A DNA stretch of 64,000 bases from Solenopsis invicta (Eukaryota; Arthropoda; Insecta; Hymenoptera; Formicidae). This document shows positions 1-12,515 of this stretch, one piece after another. The stretch is from NCBI RefSeq assembly GCF_016802725.1, contig NC_052666.1:26317497-26381496 (forward strand). Direction: 5' to 3'. The translations under genes and the position numbers were made by a program. The notes under the pieces were generated by a model, which did not search any database, was not told the DNA's origin, and saw only the letters and a list, made by a program, of their open reading frames with translations. Positions within the stretch are counted from its first letter, which is position 1. Every line of letters starts with the position of its first letter.

Positions 1-828
1 GGTCTACTAATAATCAAATTCTTTTAATTATTAAAAATTCAAGAAATTGTATTATACACATCACAGTCTTGTTTATTAATAAAACAAATAGAATCCTAGA
101 GATATTTTAATAAAAAAAATAATCGATTATTATTTATCAAAAAATTATTAATTATTTTTATAAACTAAATTTATTATCTGCAAGAATCAAGACAAATAAC
201 TTTTACTCGCAGTACCTCTGTAACTTCGCTGAATTACTAGTTACTAGCTCAAATGACAGTTAATCACGATTCGAGTGTCAATTTTATACCGCTCATAGCC
301 GCTGATCGCGGTTAATGTCTTTTACTTTACTACTCTAGTAACACAATCGCTAATAAACACACGCATTCCATGTGTTTGTTAATGACCATTATGCTACTAG
401 AGAAATGCGAGGAAAAGGGGTCGCTTTGATTGAATACACACGTAATATGCATATAATGGCGTTTGCGAGAATATCTCGCATGTATAAAAGTTTATCTCTC
501 TCTTCTAATATCTCGCTATCACTTAAACGGTAAAGTCTTTTCTACATACGAAGACAGTCGCCAGATGATGATATTTCTACTCGTACAACATCACGAGAAT
601 TCGAGATCTACAGTAACATGAGAAAACGCAAATTTCAGATTTTAATTCGGTATTTATAATATATATTTTTTTAACATGTAAATCGCGTTTACATGGTTTC
701 GTTGGGTAATATTTAGAAATTCCGGTTCTAGCAAATTTTGACAGACGGAGAAAACCATCTTTAACATATATTAGTAAGATTTGTAACGTGAAATAAATTG
801 CGTGAAATTGTTAGAAGGGTTCACCGTC

Positions 829-1100
829 ACACTCATAAAAAGATTTAAGATTTTAAGATATTAAATGCTTTATTTTTGTCTTCGTTTTAAATACTTAAAA
901 ATATTTTAGTTATATATATATACACGATTTAATTTAAAAACACAAAACATTTAAAACTGAAACATTTTTGACAGCGTTGGAAGTTTTAGTGTTTTAAATC
1001 TAAACATCGTTTTTAAAACCATTTTCATAACTGCCGAAAAAACGGAAACAAAAATAAAATATTTTAACATCTTAAAATTAAACATTTCCTTTATGAGTGT
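829..1100. mobile_element. MITE-like inverted repeat, family A copy 1
   Basis: The sequence begins ACACTCATAAA and ends with the inverted form TTTATGAGTGT. The two arms stay complementary through AT-rich sequence containing TTTTAAGAT and TTTATTTTTG words. No coding capacity is present. A second member of the family lies at 5834-6251, inside an intron of the naus-like gene, which supports a mobile element over a chance hairpin. The superfamily cannot be assigned from the ends. Confidence 0.6.
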
Positions 1101-3545
1101 AATACAGTTATTAAATACGCCATTAACGCATACAGTTATGCGGAAACAAGTGCAATGAGTAACGCCGATAAAAATCGTAGACTAACGGCTCGCTAGCATC
1201 AAATGAGTCGATTTTATAGAATATAGTATCCTGACAGCCTCGAAATGCGAGCATCATCCGATGCTCGTTTGAATATTTAATACACACGTTCATTCTCATA
1301 TTTTTTAATGTCAACAAAATGACTGTCTCCCTTAAAACTTTAACTTCCGCTCACATGCGACTGGCGCATTATGCACGTATATACATCATGTATTCGATAA
1401 AATTAACAAGACATGAATACGATTTCGTATGACCATTGTCTTCCGTCAACATCTCTATTTTTTACGGCTAACTTAAGATTTCACGTACATATCGACGATC
1501 TATGTACACCGATTATCTATCTATCAAGTATACAAAGTATTATTCGTCTTTTACAGAACTACATTTGTGTATTTATATGAGCGTGTATGTATATATATAT
1601 AAGCGCGTTCGTGTAAAATTAACACCAAAAGGACCCGCTTTTTTTTAAATATTATACAGAAGTTTTTATTATTCAAAATTGTAAAATAATCAGAAAGATG
1701 TAAAACTTTGCTTAATAACGCGCGAGATAATTTTCGATAATTTGCTCGAGATCAATATGGTCGGACCCTTCTCGTGTTAATTACTAATTAAACTAGCCAT
1801 CACTCACACGGACACGGAAAACAAAAACTTTGTGCGATGGATGATACGCGAGAACACAGCGGCCTTCGAAAGCAGATGTTCATTGAGAGTTTTACTGAAC
1901 ATTTCTTTACACCATTTTCTATATATATATATGTATAAATTTTCATATTTATAGCATACAGATATATATCAAGAATTGCCATCTTGGAGGATAAGTTTTA
2001 AAGCAGATCCTAGCCATTAAAAGCCATTCATGGTCCTAACTCTAAAGAGTGTTTCATCTATCGAGAACACTTTATCGAAAAGTAAAACTCTTAAATGTAC
2101 ACCCAGCCTAACTCGGACGAATCTCTCTGTTGGATTATTTTGACTTAGAGATAGTGAGTATGCACAACGTGCAATGAGATCTCCGTCTTTTTATTAATGG
2201 TTTCTTTCGCCGACGATTTCTCTCCCTTATTTTGAGAAGCACATCTGTTATTATTATTGTAGTCATTACAGCTATTATATATCTACTATTAATATACTAC
2301 TATTGTTACTGACGCTGCTGCTGCTGCTGCTAAATGCTACTAAAATTACACATTTGTTAGCGTTTTGTTAAAGTAACAAAACTCTTTCTCTCTCTATTAA
2401 TATTATATCAGATACCACTATCATCAATAATCAACATAATCGTTAGCGATATATTGTTACTCTTATTATTGTTATTGTTTATTTAAAGTTCACTATTTAT
2501 TGTTGCGGTTAGTTTTTTGTTCTTGCTGTTGCTATTATTGCGAGCATATGTTCTTCTCGGTGTTGCAAGCTGCATGTTAATCCCCTTGATCCTGGTCCCA
2601 GTTCCTGCTACTTGTCCGCTTGTGTTCGCAATGACGATCAAAAGGATAATTCAGTTCTTATATGTATATAGCGAGAATACATTCAATTAATTAACTTAAC
2701 AGTTATCGGACATGACTAAACCTTGAACTTAAATTCTACAAACGTACGTAACGTAAAACACTGGAAGACTTTACAATAGACTTTGCCAGGAGTATTATTC
2801 GTAATTTTAGAGATCACACTGTATCTCGTAATCAGGGATACGTCACCTAAGAACTCTAAAATCATAGAGTTATATACAATTCTTCTACGCAGAAGGATGT
2901 TGATTTTACATTAATAACGTAATTCGAAAGACGAAAACTATTTAAAATGTTGCGAGAATTGCGTGATTTATTAAATCGTGCCCTGCTTGTCCAATTGATA
3001 ATTGCAAATTTCTAGCGTTCGCGTTTAAGTAATAGATCTCCATTTTCATCGTTGCTAAATTAATGACAGTAAAAAGGTATAAAGAAAAAACTAATATCTC
3101 TATGATCCATCTATTCATCGTACATTTTAGCGCAACACAGCGTTTTTTACCTGAGATACGAATGAATCCTTATGTGAAAAAAGAAGACGTTAGAATGTAC
3201 AAATGTATAACCATCTTTTTTTTATATATCAAGGGTTTTTAAAGGATTGAGTAGAAAACACTGATCTCCTTTATCTGCTTTCGTTTCCTCAGACATTTTT
3301 TTAAGTCCCGATGACAAAGATTAATTGTGCCTTGGAAAAACAGTGACGCCTATTCTTTGGCAATGTGTAGAACAGTTTCATTCAGATAGCTCTAAGCTTG
3401 TAGCTTGTAAATACGATTATGTGAGTCAAGGCAGTGATTATAGCACGTGATAGAGTTTCTATAAGTTAACTAACTTCAGTTAGTCAACTGAATTCATTTA
3501 ATGTTTTAGCACTATCCTTTTTTAGAGATTACAGTTCTACCCGTG

Positions 3546-3704
<159 letters not shown>

Positions 3705-4759
3705 GAACGATCATGCGAAACAGATTGAATCCAATCAGATAAATTCGTGGTGTATCTGCAAAACGCCATACGTCCAAGTCCGCTTTACAAAGATATAGAT
3801 TCTTTACTTTATACAGTGTACGTATAATAATAGCGAGAAAGATAGAGGAAAAAATATCTAGAGATTGCGAAATATATATATATATATATATATATAAAAA
3901 TTTATAAATATATAAAAATATGTATACCAAAAAAACTTTTTTTACAAAGCCAATGAGATTTGCAAGAGATGGATTCAACTTGTTTTGCGTTATCGTTCCT
4001 CGAGTAGGAAATGAAAATCTAATTAATTAGAGTTGATATTACATGACGTCGAGCCCTCGAGTTTTTGCAAGATATTAACAGTTCCCGCGTCGTATTAAAC
4101 GCTTTCCGTACCCTCCTAAAACGACTTATGTTCATAAATGATAATCAATGTCCGTACAGAATGAGCTAGGAACCTACGGCGGTTATCTTACATATCTGAA
4201 AGATATCTCTAGTTTTTCGCGCGGCTGCTTCGGTTGCTACAACCGTATGAATACCATTCCGTTGCGAATAGAATCCTGAATCCTTTCATCGGTGTCGCCG
4301 ACAATGAGATCTAGTCGTAATGTACAACGCGGCCGTCCTTAAAGAACGGTCTATCCGAAAGTCTATCGAATGTACAAAGCGCCTCTCTCTTTTTCGTTTC
4401 TCTCCTTCTGGCAACCTTAGAAATGGTCTCCTGCAAGTACGGAATCTCTTGCAATCCGTTGCAGATCCCGGCATAGATCCCAAGCTTTGTGACGTAGCAT
4501 CTCTGTTTCTTTTCTACTACGATATCGTAGTGTATGTATCGCTTTTATTTTCTTTCTCTTTCAGCGCTAAATCAACGCGGCTTTGTCTGAAATCACATTC
4601 ACAGGATGCTCTGTATATATTGAACACATATTGCGTATTACATGTATAAGTAGTATGTGTACATATTTACATTTATCTATTATGAGTTTATTGATGAGTA
4701 CATCTTTAGTAGATGCATCTTGTATCACATTACAAGAATATAACGATCATTCCACTAAT

Positions 4760-5471
4760 CTATCTCGACTTCACCGTCTTGCTACTGACCTCTTCGTCGG
4801 CGGCAGCTTGGGCGGTGCTCGCCGGTTGCTGCTGCGCTTGTATGGATGCAGCTCCGCTCGCCACTGTGCTCGTCGCACCGTGCGACGGGGCCGCTTGTTT
4901 ACCACCGTATTTAATGGTATCCTGCTGCGGCGCGCTTTGCGATTGCAGTTCCGGTCTCCGGAGATAAACGGCCGCCTCCTTTTTCGGCGGTACCACTGGC
5001 TTATTCGGTGGTACCGGAGGCGGCACGCCGCGCGAGATCGGCGGCTTTTTCACGGGCAGGATACCACCGCCGCCGCCGCCGCCGCCGCCGCCACCAGCAC
5101 CAGCACCAGCACCGGCGGCAGCAGCAGCAGCGGACGCTTGAACAGTGGGGCTGGCAGAACTTGAAGACTGGCCGACATGAAAGCCGAGCTTCCCCGCAGC
5201 GGCGACGGCGGCTTGCGACGATGTGATAAGCTTAGCCGCGGCAGCGGCCGCGCTACTAACGGATGCAGGTACAACCGGCTGTCGCTTGTCTACGGCCTGA
5301 GGAGAATCAACACACAACCATGACCGATATCAGAGGAGTCGAGCCGCGGAGACGCATTTGTACACGCTCCACCGCCAAAACAAGAACGAGCACACCGTTA
5401 AAAAACGTTATTCTCAGGGCTGCAAGGGGTGATGGAAAAAAAAGAACCATACCAAAGAACTAATCCAAAGC

Positions 5472-5539
<68 letters not shown>

Positions 5540-8500
5540 AAACAGAGGCAGACTCGGTGGAAAGTAGGGACGATAGCTACGAAAAAATTCAAGTCAAGAC
5601 CGAAGAGGAGGAGAAACACCATTATTTAAGCAGCAAACGATCACAACTTAGGCTGAGGCTCTCGAGATGCTGAAATCAAATAGTGCATGTATACATCATC
5701 AAATTGTGCTGTTAATAGATAATTGCGAGAATACAGGAGCACCTTTTCCGGCATACTCGCAAATCATCAGAGAATAAGATATACTTGAAAACGCAGTTTG
5801 AGTTACGCAACCAAGAAATATATTAGCAAAACTCACTCAAAGGAGAAGTGTTCAATTTTAAGATATTAAAATGTTATCATTTTTTAAATACTTAAAAATA
5901 TTTTAGTTTTAACGGTGTTTAGATTTAAAGCACTGAATGTTTAAAATCTCATAGAAATCTTTAAAATGATAAAATAATTTTAATGAAATCTTTAAGTATT
6001 TTATGCCCATTTCCACCAACGCAAATTAACTTTAATCTCAATAATTTGCTCCTTATCTTTCTTTAGTTCTAAGAATTGGAAAAAGATAAAGAGTAAGTTA
6101 AACTAATATCAAAGTCTACATTGGTAGAAATGAGCTTAGTGCCTTAAATCTAAATACCATGTAAAACTAAAACATTTTTAAGTATTTAAAAAACAAAGAG
6201 GCAAAAATAAAATATTTCACTACCTTAAAATTAAACATTTCTTTTTGAGTGCTGTAATATGCGCGACAGTTCTTCAGGGAATATACGAGGTACAAAAGGG
6301 CTAATGTTTTGAAAGATAGGTATTTCAATTTGCAGAATGTATCGGGCTGAAACTCGTTTAAAACGGTACAACAATGGATTGGGGCCAAGTATTTATCTAC
6401 TTGTTAAGATATGCTGTAAACCAACTAAATAGTAGAGTAACGTCAAAGTTCCGTAAGACCGTGAGACCGTATAATTTAGTAGCAGCGAGTACGCTATTGC
6501 GATTAGGAAGTCAAGCTAGGGCAGTTTAAATAAAGCTCAGAAATGACTTGCATACAATCTCTTTTTTAATTATAGGAATAGATCGATGTACACATATGTA
6601 AAATAATAATAATCTTATGTACACAAAATAAAAGTATTGTAATAAAATATAACTCTAGGTATCGATAATGTGCTAACTTATAAAATCGGTATATAGTGGA
6701 AGTATGTATAATATTGCGAGTGTGTAACAATTGTTTTTAAATAAATGGCGTGTATGTAAAAATGGATACATGTACAAATATAAAACAAATTTGTTGAAAA
6801 TAATCTTGCGGATATTTATAGCGGCCTTATTTGTAGAAATTTGTGAGGTTCTCTTAAACTTTAGTGCACCATTTCGTAAATGAGCGACAGAAAAATAGTG
6901 AGAATATATTCCGATCAACGTGACAGAAATCTTGTGCATCAAACGTAAAATTATTTGGGAAGCCGAAAACGGTGTTATTTAGAAAATTAGAAGCCAAACT
7001 CTTCTAATTTAGCCTTTTTTATTTTGTAATATTTAATATTATACCACGTGAATATTTCTGCATTGTTGTATGATTTAACGATGCAGAAATATTTTTTTGT
7101 TTAACCAAATGCTATATACAAAGGAACATGAAAAATTAGTTATCAAAACGTATGTTTTTTTCAGAAAAAAATTAATAAATATATGACATCTGTATTTTTA
7201 AATTAAAAGAAAAATAATACATCTTAATTAGAACAACTATGAAGTTGCAATAAATACATGATCAAAGTGCATTATATATGATATATGTAAATATGAAAAT
7301 AAGATATGTAAGACTAGAGTAAAGCTTAAAAATGCTAGTGTAAAATCAGTGATAACAAATGCATTTTTCTTACTAAAGTAAAACTATTAAGTGATGTATT
7401 ATATAAATATGATTTGTTAAATAACTTTTTTGTACATGATCCTCCAACATGTTTCAATTGCAATGTTAAAGATTATAAAATCTTGAGTTAAAAAAATGGT
7501 TGAAGATTTAACATAAATAATTTGTAATAATAAAATAAAGATAATTCAATTATTTACACTTAAAAAAATATAAATGTTTCAAATTTCTTCAATTGTTAAT
7601 TAAATAAGATTTAAATACATTGAACATAAAGAATCATTTTCATAAAATTTAAATTACATGTGTCTCTTAAATTATAAAGAGCCTACTTATTAATTAAAGT
7701 TTTTCTAGGAAAGAGTTTACGTCATTTTAGAAGATAAAAATACCTTATTTATCTCATATAATTTACAACATAAATCGTAATTATTATTTTTTCCTCTTCA
7801 AAGTATATTTTTAAATAATATCTGATACGCAAATTTATATATATCGAATTAAAGCTAATCCCTATTTTTCGCACAAAACACAATACTATCTAAATTAGCT
7901 AATTTCTACTTCCAACTAAATTTTTCTGTCATAATGGTAAATTGTTCGTCCTATGTCTCTTTGAAGAAAATACTAACGAAGTGCACAAGTACTTCTTAAC
8001 GTCGTAGATATAAAAATATCTAATGTATGTAACACTTTGCATGTATAAATAGGCTCTATATAATCTTCAAATCAACGTTGAGTGTGTAGGGAAATGTGGA
8101 TAGGTTACCTGCGTATCTGAAGCAGCTGGAGACTCTCCACCCACAGATGTTAAATTAGGCGTATATGCGACTCCACGAAGTGCCTGTCCTGGTATTACAG
8201 ACCTAGCAATTCCGGTCGCTAAAGAAAAAAAAAAAAAATTATTATACGTTCATCATTTAAAACTTTATCATTTAAAATGACTATGTAATTTGATTTGAAA
8301 TTCACATATATGTACATGTAATTTGTATCTTATCAAAGATTTCATTTAAACTTGGGAACTTAATACATATTTTGATATATTTATGCCACTGTTTAAGAAA
8401 AAAATCTTACTCGGTCCACTGACAGGAACACTGGATACTGTTGCAGTAGGCTGAACAACTTTACTGCTAACCATAGGTGTCCCTGTACCTAAGACTGCCC

Positions 8501-11030
8501 CTTTCACTGTAAAAAATATAAAAAGAATTATAAGAGATTTTCTATTCTGTGTGTAATATCAAACTCATATGACGGGCGAATTTATAAGAAAAAAACTCGT
8601 TCTTAATTCACATTATTTAACAAAATTTCCTTTTATTTGTAATTTTTTTTTATGACTCTACGCGCAACGTACTTGTTTGTGGAGCACTAGCCGGCCTGAG
8701 AGTCGGCATGGCAACCAGGTTCGCTGGTTTTGCGGGCGGCGGCGGTGGAATTGCGCCAACTCCCCTTGTGGGACCGCGAGCCTGCGACTCCTTCCACGTA
8801 TCCATCTCGACTCGTAACTTTTCCACCTCCGTCTCGAAATCCTTCGCTCTCTTTTCTTCCTTCACAAGAGCCTGCCGATACTGCTGCCTCTCCATATCAA
8901 ATTGGGCTAATTGTTTCTCCAGTTCTGCTTCCATCTGTAGCGACTTTTTACTCTCCTCCTCGAGGCCCTCGGCCATCGAGTCAATTCTCACCTTCTCTTC
9001 ACTGAGTATTTGGGCCAAATCTTCGGATCGTTTCCTCTCCTCAATGTATTTCATAATAATTTTTTTACGTTCTGCTAAGAGGAGCAGTACTATCTGCTTC
9101 TGTCGATTCTTTTCTTCCTCGAGATGGTCGTTAACCTTTTTTAACTCCATCTCAAGTCTTTTCTTTTCTTGTTTCTCTAATTCTAATTCCTTCTTCAATC
9201 TTGTTCGTTCTTTTTCAAGACCATAAGTGATATCGTCTCCTTGAGCGGTATCATGTTCGTGTTTGCGCTTCTCTTCCTCCAATTCTTTAATTACCTTTGA
9301 TTAAAAATTATATTCATTTATATACACAATAAAATAAAAATTATGAAGCAAAGTAATAATACAATTTTCTAATACATTGCAATGTTTAAGCTATATATTG
9401 TAGTTATTATAAAATGTAATGACAAATATGATAAAAATAAGATACTTACTGATCTGTGCCTAATTTCAGCATCTCTAAGGACTTTAGTCATCCTACATTG
9501 TGCTTTTCTTTGTTGTGTCACTAGTGCTTCAAGACTAGCGACTTGTTGATCAATTTGATTTCCTTCGACACCAATAACACCACCTACTATCGCGACGTCG
9601 CGAGCTAATGCCGCGTGTGGATCTACAGTACTACTAAGATACCGGGAACTTAGAAGGTGTTTCATTTTTTCTGACTGAAAGGAAAAAAACAATGATAGTT
9701 ATACAAGTCATACAACCATTACATAACATATTCTGTGGAAGAGATAATATGATTAGAGTAACAATCTTTTATGCCCATATCAATAAACACTGATATAAAG
9801 CTGGAAACAAGCTATTCTTTGGTTTTTCAAATTACAATTTATTTTAATCTTAACAACCAAGATACAGTTAGTGAACCCACTAATTGTATTTTGATTGTTA
9901 AAATAAATTGTATTTAAAAAAACCAAAGAATAGCTCATTTTTGGCCTTATATTATTCATGATTAAAAAGCTTAAACATGGAAGTTTAACATGTCATACAA
10001 GATAATACTCTTAAAACTCAACTCAATTTTTTAATAAATTCTTTATCCTTTATATAATTAAAAAAAATAAGATAATAGTTTTGAAACAAAAGAATATTTA
10101 ATTTTGATATTTATATTTTGCAATTATTATTAATATATAATTTTACACATGTTACTACTCAAACTGAAAAACTTGCAAAATTATACAGGAAGATGATCAC
10201 AAGATAAAACAATTCTTTAATAAGTTATATCATATTGATTACTTTTAATGCCGCTATCACTATGTCTCTTGCTTGGAGTTCACCTTCCAGGTATCCCAGT
10301 AACTTCAGCAAATCAGTTTTGCTCAGCTCCATCTTTGGATTACGCTACAAATGTACACAAAGAGATCACTAAGCATTTCCAAATTTACATAAATATAATT
10401 ATTATTGTATTTTCTAAATTTTATAGAATAAAAATATGTGTAGTTATACAAGTGATTTGATACTTTAAAGGAGTCAAATTCATTTCTATAAAACTGAATA
10501 AAATTTCCATAAAAGTGATAGTTACTCTTATTAAATTAGTAAATCACTCAAACAATTCTTCATTTAATTTTTACTTTATTGAAGTCATGTTTCACTCTAC
10601 AAGATTTAGAAATTAGTTTATCAGATATTGCAGAGCCTTACAACTTATTGGACTCTGAAACCTAGGATACCTGCCAAGTACGTACCTTCAGAGTATTGGA
10701 GGTACTCTTGTCTAGCGATTCGATGTTGTTGGCTTGCTGTTGCTGTAACTGTTGCTGGGATTGAGACGGCTGAGCGCCAAGGACGAGAGTCTGTGCCTTC
10801 GCAGCCGAGATAGTGGCTGCGCTGCTCAGGACGGTAGAACCCGGCGACGGCGCTGACGTTGGCGGCGGTCCGTTCGCCGCAGTTGTCGTCGTCGCCGTAA
10901 TCGTCGTCGCCGTCGTCGTCGCCGTGATCGTCGTCGTCGCCGTCGTCGTGGTCGTCATCGTCGTCGTCATCGCTGCCGATGTGATACCGGGCGAGGTAAC
11001 GTTGACGGCGGTCTGATTCTGCGATGCCAT
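4760..11030 (-). CDS. naus: Cortactin-binding protein, CTTNBP2NL / Nausicaa-like, 7 coding exons
   Basis: The coding exons, in transcript order, are 11030-10686, 10344-10243, 9674-9450, 9294-8673, 8506-8411, 8218-8109 and 5296-4760. All have GT-AG borders and the joined frame is 678 aa. Exon 1 encodes a Thr/Ala-rich and Gln-rich leader. Exon 2 starts the recognisable CTTNBP2 N-terminal domain (MELSKTDLLKLLGYLEGEL, then QARDIVIAALK). Exons 3-4 form a long coiled coil rich in E, K, R and Q. The rest is disordered: GAIPPPPPAKPAN in exon 4, Ala and Gly homopolymers in exon 7, then RGVPPPVPPNKPVVPPKK, the kind of proline-rich stretch that binds SH3 domains such as cortactin's. Relatives bind cortactin and PP2A-STRIPAK and regulate branched actin; Drosophila Nausicaa is the fly member. 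The domain assignment is strong. The exact start is the only in-frame ATG in exon 1 with a good leader, but a shorter start at MELS is possible. Confidence 0.83.
5473..5540. repeat. (GA)n microsatellite in the last naus-like intron
   Basis: An almost pure GA dinucleotide run with GGA interruptions. It lies about 180 bp upstream (in transcript sense) of the last coding exon's acceptor, reading as a (TC)n tract in the transcript. Confidence 0.9.
5834..6251. mobile_element. MITE-like inverted repeat, family A copy 2, carrying a nested insertion
   Basis: The ends resemble those of 829-1100: CACTCAAAGG at the left and the inverted TTTTTGAGTG at the right. Both share internal words such as TTTAAATACTTAAAAATATTTTAG and its complement. 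It lies in the last intron of the naus-like gene. It is longer than copy 1 because a second inverted repeat (6004-6136) sits inside it. Confidence 0.6.
6004..6136. mobile_element. Nested hairpin element, about 66-bp arms
   Basis: The left arm starts TGCCCATTTCCACCAA and the right arm ends TTGGTAGAAATGAGCT, its near-complement. Pairing continues almost to the centre around the AGAATT turn. It interrupts the family A element at 5834-6251, so it inserted later. The family is unknown. Confidence 0.6.
9797..9948. mobile_element. Short MITE in naus-like intron 2
   Basis: AAGCTATTCTTTGGTTTTTC in the left half is matched in inverted form by AAAAAACCAAAGAATAGCT in the right half. Complementarity also extends through the ATTTATTTTAA words. 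It is about 150 bp long with no coding capacity, and lies between coding exons 2 and 3. Confidence 0.65.
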
Positions 11031-11560
11031 CGTCGTGAGCTAGCGTAGAAAGTAGAGCTTTCTACCTATCGTCGAACGGCTTGTCGTTGTCGTTGGCCTC
11101 CTAAACACCTCCGGCGCGGCTCAAAGAGAGCGACCTCGTGAAACTCGCTTGCTCGCTCGCTCACACGAACGCGAGCTCTCGCCTGAGCGCGCCCCAAGCT
11201 GTTCCTACGTCAACTTCCTCACCCCTCGATCCGGAGATTCGCCACGGCCGTCACGGGACGCGCGAGCACCCCCGCCGGACACCCAGAAGCCCAGGACGCT
11301 CGCCACATCGCCGACACGAGACCGACGGCCGCGCGTTTCTATTCTTCCCGTCGTCGACGTCGTTGTCGTCGTCGTCGTTCTCTCGTCGCCGGCACCTCGG
11401 TTGTTACTCAGATCGTCGAATCGGCGCTCCTCTCGCCGATGAGAACGAATTAACGTAACGACATCCGGCGCGACGGGCCGCTCTGCCTCTCACTATGCTA
11501 CGCTACGCTCGTCCCCTTGACAAATCAAGCGCACAAAGCGCAGCCAGCTCTACGGCACGG
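11031..11560 (-). promoter_or_regulatory. GC-rich 5' UTR / promoter region of the naus-like gene
   Basis: Immediately upstream of the chosen ATG the sequence is strongly GC- and CpG-rich, with repeated GTC/GAC triplets, in sharp contrast to the AT-rich sequence on both sides. This is the usual look of a conserved-gene promoter and first exon in these genomes. The transcription start cannot be fixed by eye. Open frames here read through triplet repeats and are not supported as genes. Confidence 0.5.
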
Positions 11561-11769
11561 CCAAGCGAAACTCGATGATCGTGAAAAGCGCCCCCGATCT
11601 TACTATCGATTGCGAGCCGGATCGAATATCGATTGCCGCGCTATCGAATGATCGACCTGCTAGTCGCGCAGTCGCCGCGCCAAAATATGAAATATCAAAG
11701 AATATGCATCGCCGCTCGAACTCATGTTCTCCTGATCATATCTTAAGTAAGTAAAATTAGTATTAACAG

Positions 11770-11925
11770 TAATCCACAGTGTGGATTGATCCGCAAGTAA
11801 TCCGCAATTAATCCGCAAGTAATCCGCAATTAATTTGCAAGTAATCCACAACTAATCTGTAGCTAATCTGCAATCCATCAATAATCAAACTGCAAGTAAT
11901 CCATAACTAATCCGTAGTTAATTCA
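11770..11925. repeat. Degenerate tandem repeat, TAATCCGCAA-type units
   Basis: Around 11 diverged copies of a 13-14 bp unit, alternating TAATCCGCAAG and TAATCCGCAAT and decaying into TAATCTGTAGC and TAATCCATAAC forms. No gene or terminal repeats are associated with it. Confidence 0.75.
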
Positions 11926-12126
11926 AAAATGATAGGCTCAAATAATTAATTCTTTTCTTTGAATCCAACCAATCGCACTTGTCGTTAAATAAAATTGATC
12001 AAAAATAACCAATCACGGTTGACATTTAATTGATCGGACAGAATAACCAGAGATTGTGAAACTAGTTCTAAAAATGAAATTTTTAGGCTAATATTTTATT
12101 TATAATATCAAAAAGAAGACTAAGAG

Positions 12127-12331
12127 TGATCATCCCGATGTTTTACCCGAGACGGTAGAAACCCCTCGTACACTACCGCCAGTATATTCATTTTTGAAAT
12201 TGATATTCATAGCACATCCATTTTACGAGACTGCCGATAAAAATGGTTCAAGTCTGTGCTAAAATCATATGATAGGAGCAACTCCCATTACATGATTTCT
12301 ACCATCTTGGGTAAAACGTCGGAATGGCCGC
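12127..12331. mobile_element. MITE-like inverted repeat, family B
   Basis: The left arm contains CCCGATGTTTTACCCGAGAC and GGTAGAAAC. The right arm has the inverted counterparts TTTCTACCATCTTGGGT and AAAACGTCGGAATGG. A related left-arm sequence (CATCCCGATCTTTTCC) recurs at about 60600, and the internal TGTGCTAA words recur at about 60890 and 60955. Confidence 0.55.
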
Positions 12332-12359
12332 TAAAACAGTTTCGAAACACAGTTTTTGA

Positions 12360-12432
12360 AAACTGCGAAACGCTCGTGATTGGTTCCGTTTCCGTTCCGC
12401 ATTACGCTATTCCGCTGCATGGGATTGCACCC
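12360..12432. mobile_element. Orphan right end of a transposon related to the 12516-14255 element
   Basis: CGTGATTGG, then a TTCCG-rich tract, ATTCCGCTGCATG and a terminal CACC closely match the right end of the neighbouring 1.74 kb element (CGTGATTGGCTCCG to GACACC). No matching left end is seen, so it is probably a truncated copy. Confidence 0.5.
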
Positions 12433-12515
12433 TCATGACTCCTGCACGATGGACGTGGAAACGTTTGCCGCGCGACGAGTGTTTTCATGTAGAGTGAGTG
12501 TGCAGAAGCCATCAG

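Noticed and set aside
8708..9226. 172-codon plus-strand frame opposite naus exon 4
   Set aside because: Antisense shadow of a coiled-coil exon rich in Lys/Glu codons, giving Ser/Phe-rich nonsense.
11138..11458. Arg/Ser-rich plus-strand frames upstream of the naus-like gene
   Set aside because: The GC-rich promoter/5' UTR of a minus-strand gene leaves long frames open by composition. No splice structure or homology is visible.
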